In this document: positions 6,486 to 14,669 of the stretch, in pieces
Layout of the letters: every line of letters starts with the position of its first letter
How positions within the stretch are numbered: the stretch's first letter is position 1
NCBI GenBank assembly: GCA_964342805.1
Contig: CAYFHQ010000043.1
Coordinates: forward strand, 1 to 28,452
DNA: 28,452 nt
Origin: CAYFHQ01 sp964342805
GTDB taxonomy: Bacteria; Bacillota; Clostridia; Peptostreptococcales; Acidaminobacteraceae
Reading direction: 5' to 3'
The notes under the pieces: generated by a model
Database searches by the model: none
What the model was told of the DNA's origin: nothing
Seen by the model: only the letters and a program-made list of their open reading frames with translations
Translations under genes and position numbers: made by a program

Positions 6486-8267
6486 GTGCTGGAACAATTG
6501 CGAAAATGGGGTATACGGGTGACTGGATTCCGCTTCATACTGGCCATGAGTTTTGCGGCGGTGATTGCCTTATCCATGACCTTTGTGGGTATCGCCTTTA
6601 ATCAAAAGTTCATACAGTCCACCAGGGAAAACCTCAGTTCCAACTCCCAAGAGATCCTGGCCCAGGTGGAACGGAACCTGGACACCTACCTCAAGGGAAT
6701 GATCGACCTGTCCAACCTCCTCATTGTGGACATCAACAAGTTCAAGGAGCTCAACTTGGACATGATCGACCAGCAGGTACAGACCCTCCTGCGGACCCGG
6801 TCGGACATCCTGTCCATCTCTCTTTTTACCACCGACGGAGACTTGATCTATGACGGTAGCCATGGCAAACTCAAGGACACGGCCCGGGTCAAGGACCAGG
6901 TCTGGTTCCAGGAGGCCAACCGCCAGGGCGGGGATATTCATTTTACGCCCCCCCACGTCCAAAACCTCTTTCTAAACCGCCACCCCTGGGTCATTACCCT
7001 GAGTCGGTCGGTCAACTTCCGGTCCAACCAGACCATGGAGGAGGGGGTCCTCCTCATTGACCTCAACTTCAGTGTCATAGAAGAACTCCTCAACGATGTA
7101 AAGTTAGGGGAGCGGGGCTATGTCTATGTCATGGATGACCAAGACAATATCGTCTACCACCGCCAACAGCAGTTGATCTACTCCGGCGTGACCACAGAGA
7201 ATATGGAAGGCATAGAGGACTTGACCTCGGGTTCCTTCATACAACCGGGCAACAAGTCCGCAGAGCGCCTACTGACCATCCAGGAGGCCGCCCATGTCCC
7301 TTGGCGCTTGGTCGGGGTCTACTATTTATCCGATATTTCCACCGTCCAGCAGGACGTTACAGAATTTATTTTTTTGACCCTCCTCATCGGCATGGTCATC
7401 CTGATCTCTGTGTCCATTTACATGACGGACCGGATCACCAAGCCCATCGCTGAGTTGACCACCTCCATGAAGGCGGTGGAAAAGGGTGACTTTGACATCC
7501 AGATTGATGTCAGCGGAGAGTATGAGGTGGTCCAACTGGCCAAACGCTTTAACCTCATGACTGCCCGGATTAAAAGCCTCATGGGTCAGGTGGTGGACGA
7601 ACAGGAAGCCAAGCGCAAGAGTGAACTCAGCGCCCTCCAGGCCCAGATCAACCCCCATTTCCTCTATAACACCTTGGACTCCATCATTTGGATGGCGGAA
7701 AACGGCAAACAGCAGGAAGTGGTCAAGATGGTTACTGCCCTGGCCCGGCTTTTCAGGATTAGTATTAGCCGGGGCAAAAACGTGATCACGGTCAAAGAAG
7801 AGTTGGCCCATGCGGAAAACTATTTGACCATACAAAAAATGCGCTACAAGGACCAGTTTGAGTACACGCTTGATATTCAAGAGGAGGTCCTGGAACTCAG
7901 AACCCTCAAGTTGATCCTCCAGCCCATTATTGAAAATGCCATCTACCATGGTATTCGGCAAATGGTAGACGAAGGGGAAATCCTAATCAATGCCCGCTTG
8001 GAGGGTGACGACCTGGTCTTTGAAGTCCAGGACAATGGCCTGGGTATGGAAGACCATATCCGACAAGGCCTCTTGACACGCCATCCAGAAGATGCGGCAA
8101 GCCCTGCCACTGGTGTCAAGGTGGGCGGCGTTGGGGTGTCCAACGTGGACGAGCGGATTCAGCTCCTGTATGGCAAGTCCTATGGCCTAACCATTGAGAG
8201 CGAGCTAGAAGAAGGTACCACCGTGACCCTGCGGATTCCTGTGGTGAAGGGAGGAGACAATGGGTAG
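6486..8267 (+). CDS. YesM/LytS-like sensor histidine kinase
   Basis: A 593-residue membrane kinase. A first transmembrane segment (about 15-36), an extracellular sensor region (about 37-293) and a second segment (about 295-315) precede a HAMP domain (about 316-370). The His_kinase (PF06580) motif INPHFLYNTLDS holds the phosphorylated His391. The ATPase part shows LQPIIENAIYHGI (N box) and DNGLGM (G box). The start is GTG 6486, with AAGAAGG just upstream inside the end of the regulator gene. It overlaps the next gene by 8 bp, so kinase and sugar-binding protein are made together. The role inferred is to read the binding state of the anchored sugar-binding protein and phosphorylate the upstream regulator. 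Confidence 0.92.
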   Translation: MLEQLRKWGIRVTGFRFILAMSFAAVIALSMTFVGIAFNQKFIQSTRENLSSNSQEILAQVERNLDTYLKGMIDLSNLLIVDINKFKELNLDMIDQQVQTLLRTRSDILSISLFTTDGDLIYDGSHGKLKDTARVKDQVWFQEANRQGGDIHFTPPHVQNLFLNRHPWVITLSRSVNFRSNQTMEEGVLLIDLNFSVIEELLNDVKLGERGYVYVMDDQDNIVYHRQQQLIYSGVTTENMEGIEDLTSGSFIQPGNKSAERLLTIQEAAHVPWRLVGVYYLSDISTVQQDVTEFIFLTLLIGMVILISVSIYMTDRITKPIAELTTSMKAVEKGDFDIQIDVSGEYEVVQLAKRFNLMTARIKSLMGQVVDEQEAKRKSELSALQAQINPHFLYNTLDSIIWMAENGKQQEVVKMVTALARLFRISISRGKNVITVKEELAHAENYLTIQKMRYKDQFEYTLDIQEEVLELRTLKLILQPIIENAIYHGIRQMVDEGEILINARLEGDDLVFEVQDNGLGMEDHIRQGLLTRHPEDAASPATGVKVGGVGVSNVDERIQLLYGKSYGLTIESELEEGTTVTLRIPVVKGGDNG

Positions 8268-9261
8268 AAAATCCATATTTTTCTCTGTCATGGCAGTCCT
8301 GCTCTTTGTAGGTGCCATTATGATTCTCAACTTGTACGAGAGTGACTTGCCCACAAGCAGTGACGATCCACCCAAGGTCAAGGTGGCCTTGATCGTAAAA
8401 ATGAAGTACGGGGAATATTGGGAGACCCTGAAAATGGGGGCCGACGTGGCTGCCAAGGAACTAGGGGTCCAGGTGGACTTTATGGCGCCTGAAGAGGAGT
8501 CTGCCTATAAGGTTCAGAGGCAGATGATCCGCCAGGCTGCTGACGAAGGTTATGACGGCATTGTCTTGGCGCCCTCTGACCTCCACCTCTTGGAGCCCGC
8601 CATGGAATACGCCCACGACGCCGGCGTTCCCATTGTTCTGGTGGACTCTGCAGTCTCCAATACCCTCTATTACAGGAGCTTTGCCACGGACAACTATAAG
8701 GCAGGGAAAACCATTGGCCAGCTGGTTTTGGACTTGGCTGGGCAAGAGGCAAAGGTTGGAATTATCAACTTTGTGTCCGGCAGTGAAAATGCCATCGAAA
8801 GGGAAAAGGGGCTAAGGGACTTCCTGTCGACCTATGAGTCCGTGGTCATCCGGGACACCATGTATTCCATGTCAGACGTGGACCTGGCAGCCCAGATCAC
8901 TGATTTCATGCTCAATGAGCTCCGGCCTCCAGACGTCATCGTGGGCCTGAATGCCATTTCGACCTTGGGCATCGCCCAGGAGATGTCCAAGTATGCCGAA
9001 GAAGACCAGATTCCTGTGATTGGCTTTGACTCTACCAAGCAAGAAATTGAGTACTTAGAGTCTGGTGTTATTGACCACACCATTGTCCAGAATCCTTTTA
9101 GCATGGGCTATCTGGGAGTCAAGGAAGTGGTAAGGGCCTCCCAAGGTTTTTCCCTACGACCTGAAGAAGCCAAGGACGTCCAGGTGGAAACGGTGATCAT
9201 CCACAAGGACAACCTCTATGAACCTGAGAACGAGAAGTTGGTCTTTCCCTTTACCCACTAG
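8260..9261 (+). CDS. Membrane-anchored periplasmic-binding-type sugar sensor protein
   Basis: A 333-residue type-I periplasmic-binding fold (Peripla_BP_4, ribose/xylose/galactose group). An N-terminal hydrophobic segment (about 7-24, FFSVMAVLLFVGAIMIL) has no lipobox cysteine, so it should stay as an uncleaved anchor outside the membrane rather than act as a mobile transport lipoprotein. Fold landmarks include KVALIVKMKYGEYWETLKMGA, DGIVLAPSD, PIVLVDS and PVIGFDSTKQ. The translational overlap with the kinase and the lack of an adjacent permease for it point to sensing. This matches XylFII-LytS-YesN in C. beijerinckii, where an anchored binding protein presents sugar to the kinase. Its ligand is unknown; galactose or glucose is the simplest guess from the adjacent mgl genes. 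Confidence 0.87.
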   Translation: MGRKSIFFSVMAVLLFVGAIMILNLYESDLPTSSDDPPKVKVALIVKMKYGEYWETLKMGADVAAKELGVQVDFMAPEEESAYKVQRQMIRQAADEGYDGIVLAPSDLHLLEPAMEYAHDAGVPIVLVDSAVSNTLYYRSFATDNYKAGKTIGQLVLDLAGQEAKVGIINFVSGSENAIEREKGLRDFLSTYESVVIRDTMYSMSDVDLAAQITDFMLNELRPPDVIVGLNAISTLGIAQEMSKYAEEDQIPVIGFDSTKQEIEYLESGVIDHTIVQNPFSMGYLGVKEVVRASQGFSLRPEEAKDVQVETVIIHKDNLYEPENEKLVFPFTH

Positions 9262-9352
9262 ACAGGATAGTTCACTATGTCCCTTGGGGGGGATGTTCAC
9301 CTAGATAAGCAGACCGCAGTTATGAGCTCCATAGAACTTCATTAGGACCCTA

Positions 9353-9387
9353 AAAGACCCTAAGGAAAATCCTCAGGGTCTTTTTTT
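9353..9387 (+). terminator. Terminator after the sugar sensor operon
   Basis: The outer stem AAAGACCCT (9353-9361) pairs with AGGGTCTTT (9375-9383), and an inner AGGA/TCCT stem closes an AAA loop. A run of seven T follows the hairpin. It isolates the sensor operon from mglB. Confidence 0.9.
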
Positions 9388-9520
9388 CATTGGATTCTGT
9401 AATGAAACCTGCGTAAGCCTGTAAAATTCAGGGCAAATACTACGTGAGTGTCATAAATCTATGAACAAAATATGAATAAGTGAACGAGATTTTAATAATT
9501 GAGGTCAAGATATCGAATTT

Positions 9521-9599
9521 TTGAAAACCTTTTCTCGTGTTACGATTATTTTGTCAACAGGCAATATACATAAAGTCTGAAAACGTTTACTTTGAAAAC
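9521..9599 (+). promoter_or_regulatory. mglB promoter region with cre-like site and TGAAAAC repeats
   Basis: A candidate promoter is TTGAAA (9521-9526), 17 bp, GATTAT (9544-9549). Downstream, TGAAAACGTTTACT (9578-9591) fits the CcpA catabolite-responsive element consensus, placed where it would block elongation. The heptamer TGAAAAC occurs at 9522, 9578 and 9593 and could also mark regulator contacts. The rest of the gap 9262-9520 shows only a short hairpin near 9264-9281 and the terminator. Confidence 0.6.
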
Positions 9600-9613
9600 A
9601 ATGGAGGGGTAAC

Positions 9614-10654
9614 ATGAAAAAAATGTTCGCAGTTCTTATGGTGTTGGTTCTTGCTTTCTCTATGATTGCATGCTCCAGCCAAAGTGCTCCAGCGGCGTCT
9701 GAAGGCGAAGCTGAAATGTCTAAAATTGGTGTAACAATCTACAAATTCGATGACAACTTCATGTCATTCGTACGTCGTTCTATCGAAACAGCTGCTGATG
9801 GTAATGCTGACCTGATTCTTAACGACTCACAGAACAACCAGGCAACACAGAACGATCAAATTGACATGATGATCTCTAAAGGTGTTAAGGCGCTTGCCAT
9901 CAACCTAGTTGATCCTCAAGCAGCTCCAACGATCATTAGCAAGGCAAAAGCTGAAGACATGCCAGTTGTATTCTTCAACAAAGAGCCAGACGCTGAAGTT
10001 CTTAAGTCTTACGACAAAACTTGGTACGTAGGTACTGCATCTGCAGAAGCTGGCGTGATCCAGGGTGAAATGATCGCTGAGATGTGGAATGCAAACCCTG
10101 AGTGGGACCGCAATGGCGATGGCGTTTTGAACTACGTTCTTATGAAGGGCGAGCCAGGACACCCAGACGCTGAAGCACGTACAAAGTACGCTGTAGACAC
10201 TGCAGTTGAAAAAGGCGTAAAAGTGAAAGAGCTTGAGCTTCAAACAGGTATGTGGGACTCCGTAAAAGGTAAAGAGCTTATGGACGCGTGGATTGCTAAG
10301 CACGGTGACGAGATTGAATTCGTAATCGCTAACAATGACGCTATGGCACTGGGTGCTATCCAGTCCCTAAACGCTAACGGCTACTTCGATGGCGACATGT
10401 ACATGCCAGTTGTAGGTGTAGACGCTATTCCTGACGCACTTGAGCAAATCAAGGCTGGTTTCATGGCGGGTACAGTACTTAACGATGCTAAGAACCAGGG
10501 TAAGGCTACTTTCGACCTAGTAAACAACGTAGCAAACGGTAACGATCCACTTGCAGGTACTGAGTGGTCATTCGACGAAAACAAAGCAGTTCGTGTTCCT
10601 TACGTAGCAATCACAATCGATAACATTGATTTTGCTGAGAAAGCATACGAATAA
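9614..10654 (+). CDS. mglB: Galactose/glucose-binding lipoprotein MglB
   Basis: A 346-residue lipoprotein. A lipobox (SMIAC, Cys20) and a Ser/Ala-rich linker precede a type-I binding fold starting at KIGVTIYKFDD. MglB hallmarks are present: FFNKEP, the EF-hand-like calcium loop DRNGDGVLNY, GEPGHPDAEARTKY with the His, Asp and Arg expected to hold the sugar, the stacking Trp in MWDSVKG, NNDAMALGA and GVDAIPDAL. It captures galactose/glucose outside the membrane for MglA-MglC. The start follows GGAGGGG (9603-9609). Codon use is strongly biased (CGT, GGT, GTA/GTT, CTT), unlike the upstream sensor genes, suggesting high expression. A hairpin before mglA would keep the binding protein in excess over the other subunits. 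Confidence 0.94.
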   Translation: MKKMFAVLMVLVLAFSMIACSSQSAPAASEGEAEMSKIGVTIYKFDDNFMSFVRRSIETAADGNADLILNDSQNNQATQNDQIDMMISKGVKALAINLVDPQAAPTIISKAKAEDMPVVFFNKEPDAEVLKSYDKTWYVGTASAEAGVIQGEMIAEMWNANPEWDRNGDGVLNYVLMKGEPGHPDAEARTKYAVDTAVEKGVKVKELELQTGMWDSVKGKELMDAWIAKHGDEIEFVIANNDAMALGAIQSLNANGYFDGDMYMPVVGVDAIPDALEQIKAGFMAGTVLNDAKNQGKATFDLVNNVANGNDPLAGTEWSFDENKAVRVPYVAITIDNIDFAEKAYE

Positions 10655-10685
10655 GCATTAAAGTTAAGGTTTAACAGTAGGAATT

Positions 10686-10727
10686 CGAGATGTGTGAGGC
10701 AAACTTACGCATCTCGGATTTTCTTTG
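10686..10727 (+). terminator. Intraoperon hairpin between mglB and mglA (attenuator)
   Basis: A 13-bp stem (10686-10698 with 10704-10716, two wobbles) and 5-base loop are followed by GATTTTCTTT. It is probably a leaky terminator that lowers mglA and mglC expression relative to mglB. Confidence 0.75.
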
Positions 10728-10742
10728 AGGGAGGTGGCATGA

Positions 10743-12260
10743 ATGCACGGTAATGAAACAAGTAATTCAAAATACATGCTCGAAATGATCGGTTTGACAA
10801 AGACCTTCCCGGGAGTAAAAGCACTGGACGGTGTAAATCTTCGAGTGCGACCAGGTACTGTTCACGCCCTGATGGGGGAGAACGGTGCAGGTAAATCAAC
10901 ATTGATGAAATGCCTCTTCGGTATTTACAGAAGAGATGAAGGAAAAATCATTTTGAATGGGGAAGAAGTGACCTTTACTTCTTCTAGACACGCACTGGAC
11001 CATGGGGTTTCCATGGTGCACCAGGAACTCAATCAAGTACAGTCAACACGGGTTATGGACAATATATGGCTGGGACGTTTTCCGAAAAGTGGGCTCTTTG
11101 TAGATGAAGACAAAATGTACAAGGACACACTTCGCATTTTCGAAGATTTGGATATCAAGGTTGATCCGAGGGAAAAAGTTGGCAACTTGCCGGTATCTGA
11201 AAGTCAGATGGTAGAAATCGCTAAGGCTGTTTCATATAATTCTAAAATCATCGTTATGGATGAGCCCACATCATCCCTGACGGAAAAAGAAGTGGGGCAC
11301 TTATTTAAGATCATCCGATCCCTGCGGTCTAAAGGGGTTTCCATTATCTATATCTCACACAAGATGGAAGAAATCGCTGAAATCTCAGACGACGTAACCA
11401 TCATGCGAGACGGACAGTGGATCGCCACAGAGTCCATTGATGACATTACGACCGATGAAATCATCAACCTCATGGTAGGTCGTGATTTGACCAATCGATT
11501 CCCGCCTATGACCAATACACCAGGGGAAGTCATGCTCAAGGTGGAGGGCCTAACAGCCCACGCCCAACCGTCGGTTCAGGATGTTTCATTCGAACTGCGA
11601 GCGGGTGAAATCCTTGGCGTAGCAGGCCTGGTGGGTGCCAAACGAACAGAATTGATCGAAACCATTTTCGGGCTACGACATAAGGACGCTGGCAAGCTCA
11701 TTATGAAGGGCCAGGAAATCAATAATAAAAATCCGCATCTTGCCATTAAAAATGGTTTTGCACTCATAACGGAAGAGCGGCGGGCAACAGGAATTTTTGC
11801 AGGTCTAGATATTCGGTTTAACTCCATTATCGCCAACCTAAAAAATTACGTGTCCCCATTTGGTCTTTTGGATGAAGGCAAAATCGAAAAGGACACCGGC
11901 TGGGTTATTGACAGCATGAGTGTCAAAACACCAACACAACAAACATCCATTGGGTCCCTTTCTGGTGGTAACCAGCAAAAGGTGATTGTTGGTCGCTGGC
12001 TTCTGACTGAGCCAGACGTCCTCCTGATGGACGAACCCACCCGGGGGATTGACGTTGGTGCCAAATATGAAATTTACCAGTTGATGATTGACCTGGCCAA
12101 CAAGGGCAAGGGCGTTATCATGGTATCCTCTGAAATGCCTGAACTCTTAGGCGTGACAGATAGAATCCTAGTTATGAGTAATGGCCGACTGGCAGGTATC
12201 GTAGATACCAAAACCGTAACACAGGAAACAATACTCAAGCTATCGGCGATGTACTTATAA
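10743..12260 (+). CDS. mglA: Galactose/methyl-galactoside ABC transporter ATPase MglA
   Basis: A 505-residue cytoplasmic ATPase with two fused ABC domains, as usual for the sugar (CUT2) class. The first domain has Walker A GENGAGKST, signature SESQMVEIAKA and Walker B IIVMDEPTSSL. The second has a degenerate Walker A (GLVGAKRTEL), normal for MglA/RbsA, with signature LSGGNQQKV and Walker B VLLMDEPTRGID. ATG 10743 follows AGGGAGG (10728-10734); an overlapping ATG at 10739 stops after four codons. It powers uptake with MglC and follows mglB after an attenuator-like hairpin. Confidence 0.94.
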   Translation: MHGNETSNSKYMLEMIGLTKTFPGVKALDGVNLRVRPGTVHALMGENGAGKSTLMKCLFGIYRRDEGKIILNGEEVTFTSSRHALDHGVSMVHQELNQVQSTRVMDNIWLGRFPKSGLFVDEDKMYKDTLRIFEDLDIKVDPREKVGNLPVSESQMVEIAKAVSYNSKIIVMDEPTSSLTEKEVGHLFKIIRSLRSKGVSIIYISHKMEEIAEISDDVTIMRDGQWIATESIDDITTDEIINLMVGRDLTNRFPPMTNTPGEVMLKVEGLTAHAQPSVQDVSFELRAGEILGVAGLVGAKRTELIETIFGLRHKDAGKLIMKGQEINNKNPHLAIKNGFALITEERRATGIFAGLDIRFNSIIANLKNYVSPFGLLDEGKIEKDTGWVIDSMSVKTPTQQTSIGSLSGGNQQKVIVGRWLLTEPDVLLMDEPTRGIDVGAKYEIYQLMIDLANKGKGVIMVSSEMPELLGVTDRILVMSNGRLAGIVDTKTVTQETILKLSAMYL

Positions 12261-12279
12261 AGAAGGAGGGGTAGACGAA

Positions 12280-13329
12280 ATGCAAAAAAATGTTGAGTCT
12301 CGTATGGACCGATTAAGAAGCTTAACAGCCAAGGACGTTCGTGAGTTCATGATGGACCACGCGATCTTCTTTGTTCTTCTAGGTCTACTGGCAGTTATCG
12401 TAATCATATCTCCGGATTTCATTTCCATCCGGAACTTTAGAAATATTCTTTCACAGTCTTCCACTAGAATTATCATGGCTCTGGGTGTAGGGGGAATCAT
12501 CGTAACCGGTGGTACTGACCTGTCCCTAGGTCGTCAGGTTGGTCTAGCGGCAGTTATCTCCGCTTCCTTGCTCCAGTCTGCAGACTATGCCTACAGAATG
12601 TACCCGGACCTACCGGTGCTTCCTGTAGTAGTACCTATTCTTTTGGTGATGGTGATCACGGGCGTAATTTCATTGATTAATGGTTTTATTGTGGCAAAGT
12701 TTAAAGTGGATGCATTCATTGCAACATTGGGGACTATGGTGATTGTGTACGGATTAACATCAACTTATTTTGATCGCCCCCCTTATGGTGCCCAACCCGT
12801 TGGTGGTTTATCAGAATCCTTTACAAGTTTCGCACAGGGTTTTTTTGATATAGGTGGTTTTATTGTACCCTATTTAGTACTTTATGCTATTGGTGTTGTC
12901 GGAATCGTGTGGATCCTATGGAATAAAACAACCTTTGGGAAGAACATCTTTGCTATCGGAGGGAATGAAGAAGCTGCTGTAGTTTCAGGTGTAAATGTTT
13001 TTAAAAGTCTGATGCTTGTTTACTTGTTGGCGGGCCTCTTGTACGGTCTTGGCGGATCCCTTGAAGCAGCACGAATTGGTACTGCAACCAATAATACTGG
13101 AAACATGTATGAACTCGATGCTATTGCTGCATGTATAGTGGGGGGATTGTCTTTTGAAGGTGGTATAGGTTCAATTTCTGGAATTGTAGCGGGAGTGTTG
13201 ATTTTTCAGGTTATCGCCTATGGTTTGTCTTTTATCGGTGTGAATCCGTATCTACAGTTCATAATTAAAGGATTGATAATTATCGTTGCAGTTGCAATTG
13301 ACAATCGCAAATATTTGAAAAAAAAATAA
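12280..13329 (+). CDS. mglC: Galactose/methyl-galactoside ABC transporter permease MglC
   Basis: A 349-residue CUT2 permease with 8-10 hydrophobic segments. Landmarks are GGIIVTGGTDLSLGRQVGLAAV and KVDAFIATLGTMVIVYGL, and the cytoplasmic coupling region GGNEEAAVVSGVNVF, which contacts the ATPase. The ATG at 12280 has GAAGGAGGGG upstream and lies 19 bp after the mglA stop. It completes the mglBAC set and is followed by a terminator. Confidence 0.93.
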   Translation: MQKNVESRMDRLRSLTAKDVREFMMDHAIFFVLLGLLAVIVIISPDFISIRNFRNILSQSSTRIIMALGVGGIIVTGGTDLSLGRQVGLAAVISASLLQSADYAYRMYPDLPVLPVVVPILLVMVITGVISLINGFIVAKFKVDAFIATLGTMVIVYGLTSTYFDRPPYGAQPVGGLSESFTSFAQGFFDIGGFIVPYLVLYAIGVVGIVWILWNKTTFGKNIFAIGGNEEAAVVSGVNVFKSLMLVYLLAGLLYGLGGSLEAARIGTATNNTGNMYELDAIAACIVGGLSFEGGIGSISGIVAGVLIFQVIAYGLSFIGVNPYLQFIIKGLIIIVAVAIDNRKYLKKK

Positions 13330-13370
13330 GCTAAAATGAAACTTCCTCCTGTCCTCCACAGGCGCAAAGA

Positions 13371-13408
13371 AACAATAAAACGGCAAATGCAGTTTTATTG
13401 TTTTTTTG
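13371..13408 (+). terminator. Terminator of mglBAC
   Basis: AACAATAAAAC (13371-13381) pairs with GTTTTATTGTT (13392-13402), followed by TTTTTG. Confidence 0.88.
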
Positions 13409-13498
13409 TGTCTATTTTTTAAAAGGATGATTAGTAAACAAGATAAGGAAAAGCCATAAATAACGAAATGAACAAAAAGATCGAAACACCTCAATAAG

Positions 13499-13528
13499 TT
13501 GATGTTTTTTTTGCTTTTTTGGTATAAT
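13499..13528 (+). promoter_or_regulatory. Promoter of the double-FMN lipoprotein gene
   Basis: TTGATG (13499-13504), an 18-bp T-rich spacer and consensus TATAAT (13523-13528) lie 33 bp before the start codon. The -35 overlaps an imperfect hairpin followed by a T8 run (13484-13512), which may act as a second mgl terminator. Confidence 0.7.
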
Positions 13529-13561
13529 ACACTTAAGTTTATAAACATATAGGAGGAACTA

Positions 13562-14497
13562 ATGAGGAAAATATTGTTTTTGTTGGGGTTAGTTACCTTA
13601 ATCGTGGTTGCGGTGGTTGGATGTTCTGCATCAACCTCAGAGTTGCCAACCGAAGAAGCAGTGTCAGAGACTGGTGCAGGTGAAGCAACCAGCGTAGAAA
13701 AAAGTGAGTCTGAGTCAGTGGAATTGAACGAAATAGTTTATGAAGACGGATATTACTTTGCTAAGGAATCAACTTACAATGAAAATTCAGGGTGGAAGTC
13801 TACTGTCATTTTGAAAGTAGAAGGTGGCAGAATTGTATTAGCTGATTGGAATGGTGTAAGTATAAAAGCTGGAATGACTAAGGATGAAGCTTCTAAGGCA
13901 GGTTTTTATCCAATGGTTGAGAACGCTGGTGCACAAGCACCGTGGCATGAACAAGCCATGAAAATTGAGAATAACTTGCTAGAAACACAAGATCCTAAAA
14001 TGATAACCTATATTGATGACGAGGGTCATGTCGACGTTGTTACAGGTGTATCTATATCCGTATCTGATTTTTATGAGTTGGCGCAAATCGCTTTAGCTGA
14101 TGGCCCAAAGGAGATGGGCCCCTATACTGACGGATCATACTTTGCTGAAGAAGACGATTTTTCTAAAAATTCTGGATGGAAGGAAACTGTTAGTATTACT
14201 GTAATATTTGGAAATATTGAATCAGTAAACTGGAATGGAATACATAAAGATGGTGGAAATGATAAGAAAACAGCCTCAATAAAGGGAGAATACCCAATTG
14301 TAGAAAATGGAGGAGCGCAAGCGCCATGGCATGTCCAGGCAGAGAAAGCAGAAGCATATTTAATCAAAACTCAGGACCCGCTTGATGTCGCATTGAACAA
14401 CGACGATGATCATTCAGCTGACGTAATTAGTGGTGTAACTATTGGTGTTGGGCCAATGTATAAATTAGCTGAAAAAGCATTAAGTTCTGCAAAGTAA
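13562..14497 (+). CDS. pplA: Lipoprotein with two FMN-binding domains, PplA-like EET component
   Basis: A 311-residue surface lipoprotein: lipobox VVGC (Cys21), a Ser/Glu-rich linker (22-60), then two homologous FMN_bind-like repeats (about 61-180 and 190-311). Each begins with DG-Y-FA-E and NSGWK-TV, carries an ENAGAQAPWH or ENGGAQAPWH segment, and ends in a flavinylation-type motif: D158-VVTGV-S164 and D287-VISGV-T293. In characterised proteins ApbE attaches FMN to the last Thr/Ser of DxxTGAT; here the Ala is Val in both repeats. Listeria PplA, also a two-FMN lipoprotein, carries electrons from demethylmenaquinol to outside acceptors. The gene has its own promoter and terminator and precedes ndh2. 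The symbol reflects domain layout and context, not proven orthology. Confidence 0.8.
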   Translation: MRKILFLLGLVTLIVVAVVGCSASTSELPTEEAVSETGAGEATSVEKSESESVELNEIVYEDGYYFAKESTYNENSGWKSTVILKVEGGRIVLADWNGVSIKAGMTKDEASKAGFYPMVENAGAQAPWHEQAMKIENNLLETQDPKMITYIDDEGHVDVVTGVSISVSDFYELAQIALADGPKEMGPYTDGSYFAEEDDFSKNSGWKETVSITVIFGNIESVNWNGIHKDGGNDKKTASIKGEYPIVENGGAQAPWHVQAEKAEAYLIKTQDPLDVALNNDDDHSADVISGVTIGVGPMYKLAEKALSSAK

Positions 14498-14512
14498 CTG
14501 ACCTAGTGCAAG

Positions 14513-14543
14513 AAAGGCCTTGGATTCTTCCAGGGCTTTTTTA
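14513..14543 (+). terminator. Terminator after the PplA-like gene
   Basis: A 12-bp stem with two wobbles (14513-14524 with 14529-14540) closes a TTCT loop. Its right arm ends in a run of six T, followed by AG. It separates this gene from ndh2. Confidence 0.82.
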
Positions 14544-14669
14544 GTTTCAGTTTCAAAATATAGTGTTTAAGCATGGTGAAATACGTCACAATCAGAGCGA
14601 ATAAGGGAAAAATGAATCATAAAATGTGAGTTGAAGAAAAAAGTAGAAGGAAGATAGGCTGGTAAAAGT

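Noticed and set aside
7326..7961. A 211-residue minus-strand frame inside the kinase gene
   Set aside because: It is antisense to the conserved DHp and HAMP coding region, with no promoter or ribosome site; it is a shadow of the real gene.
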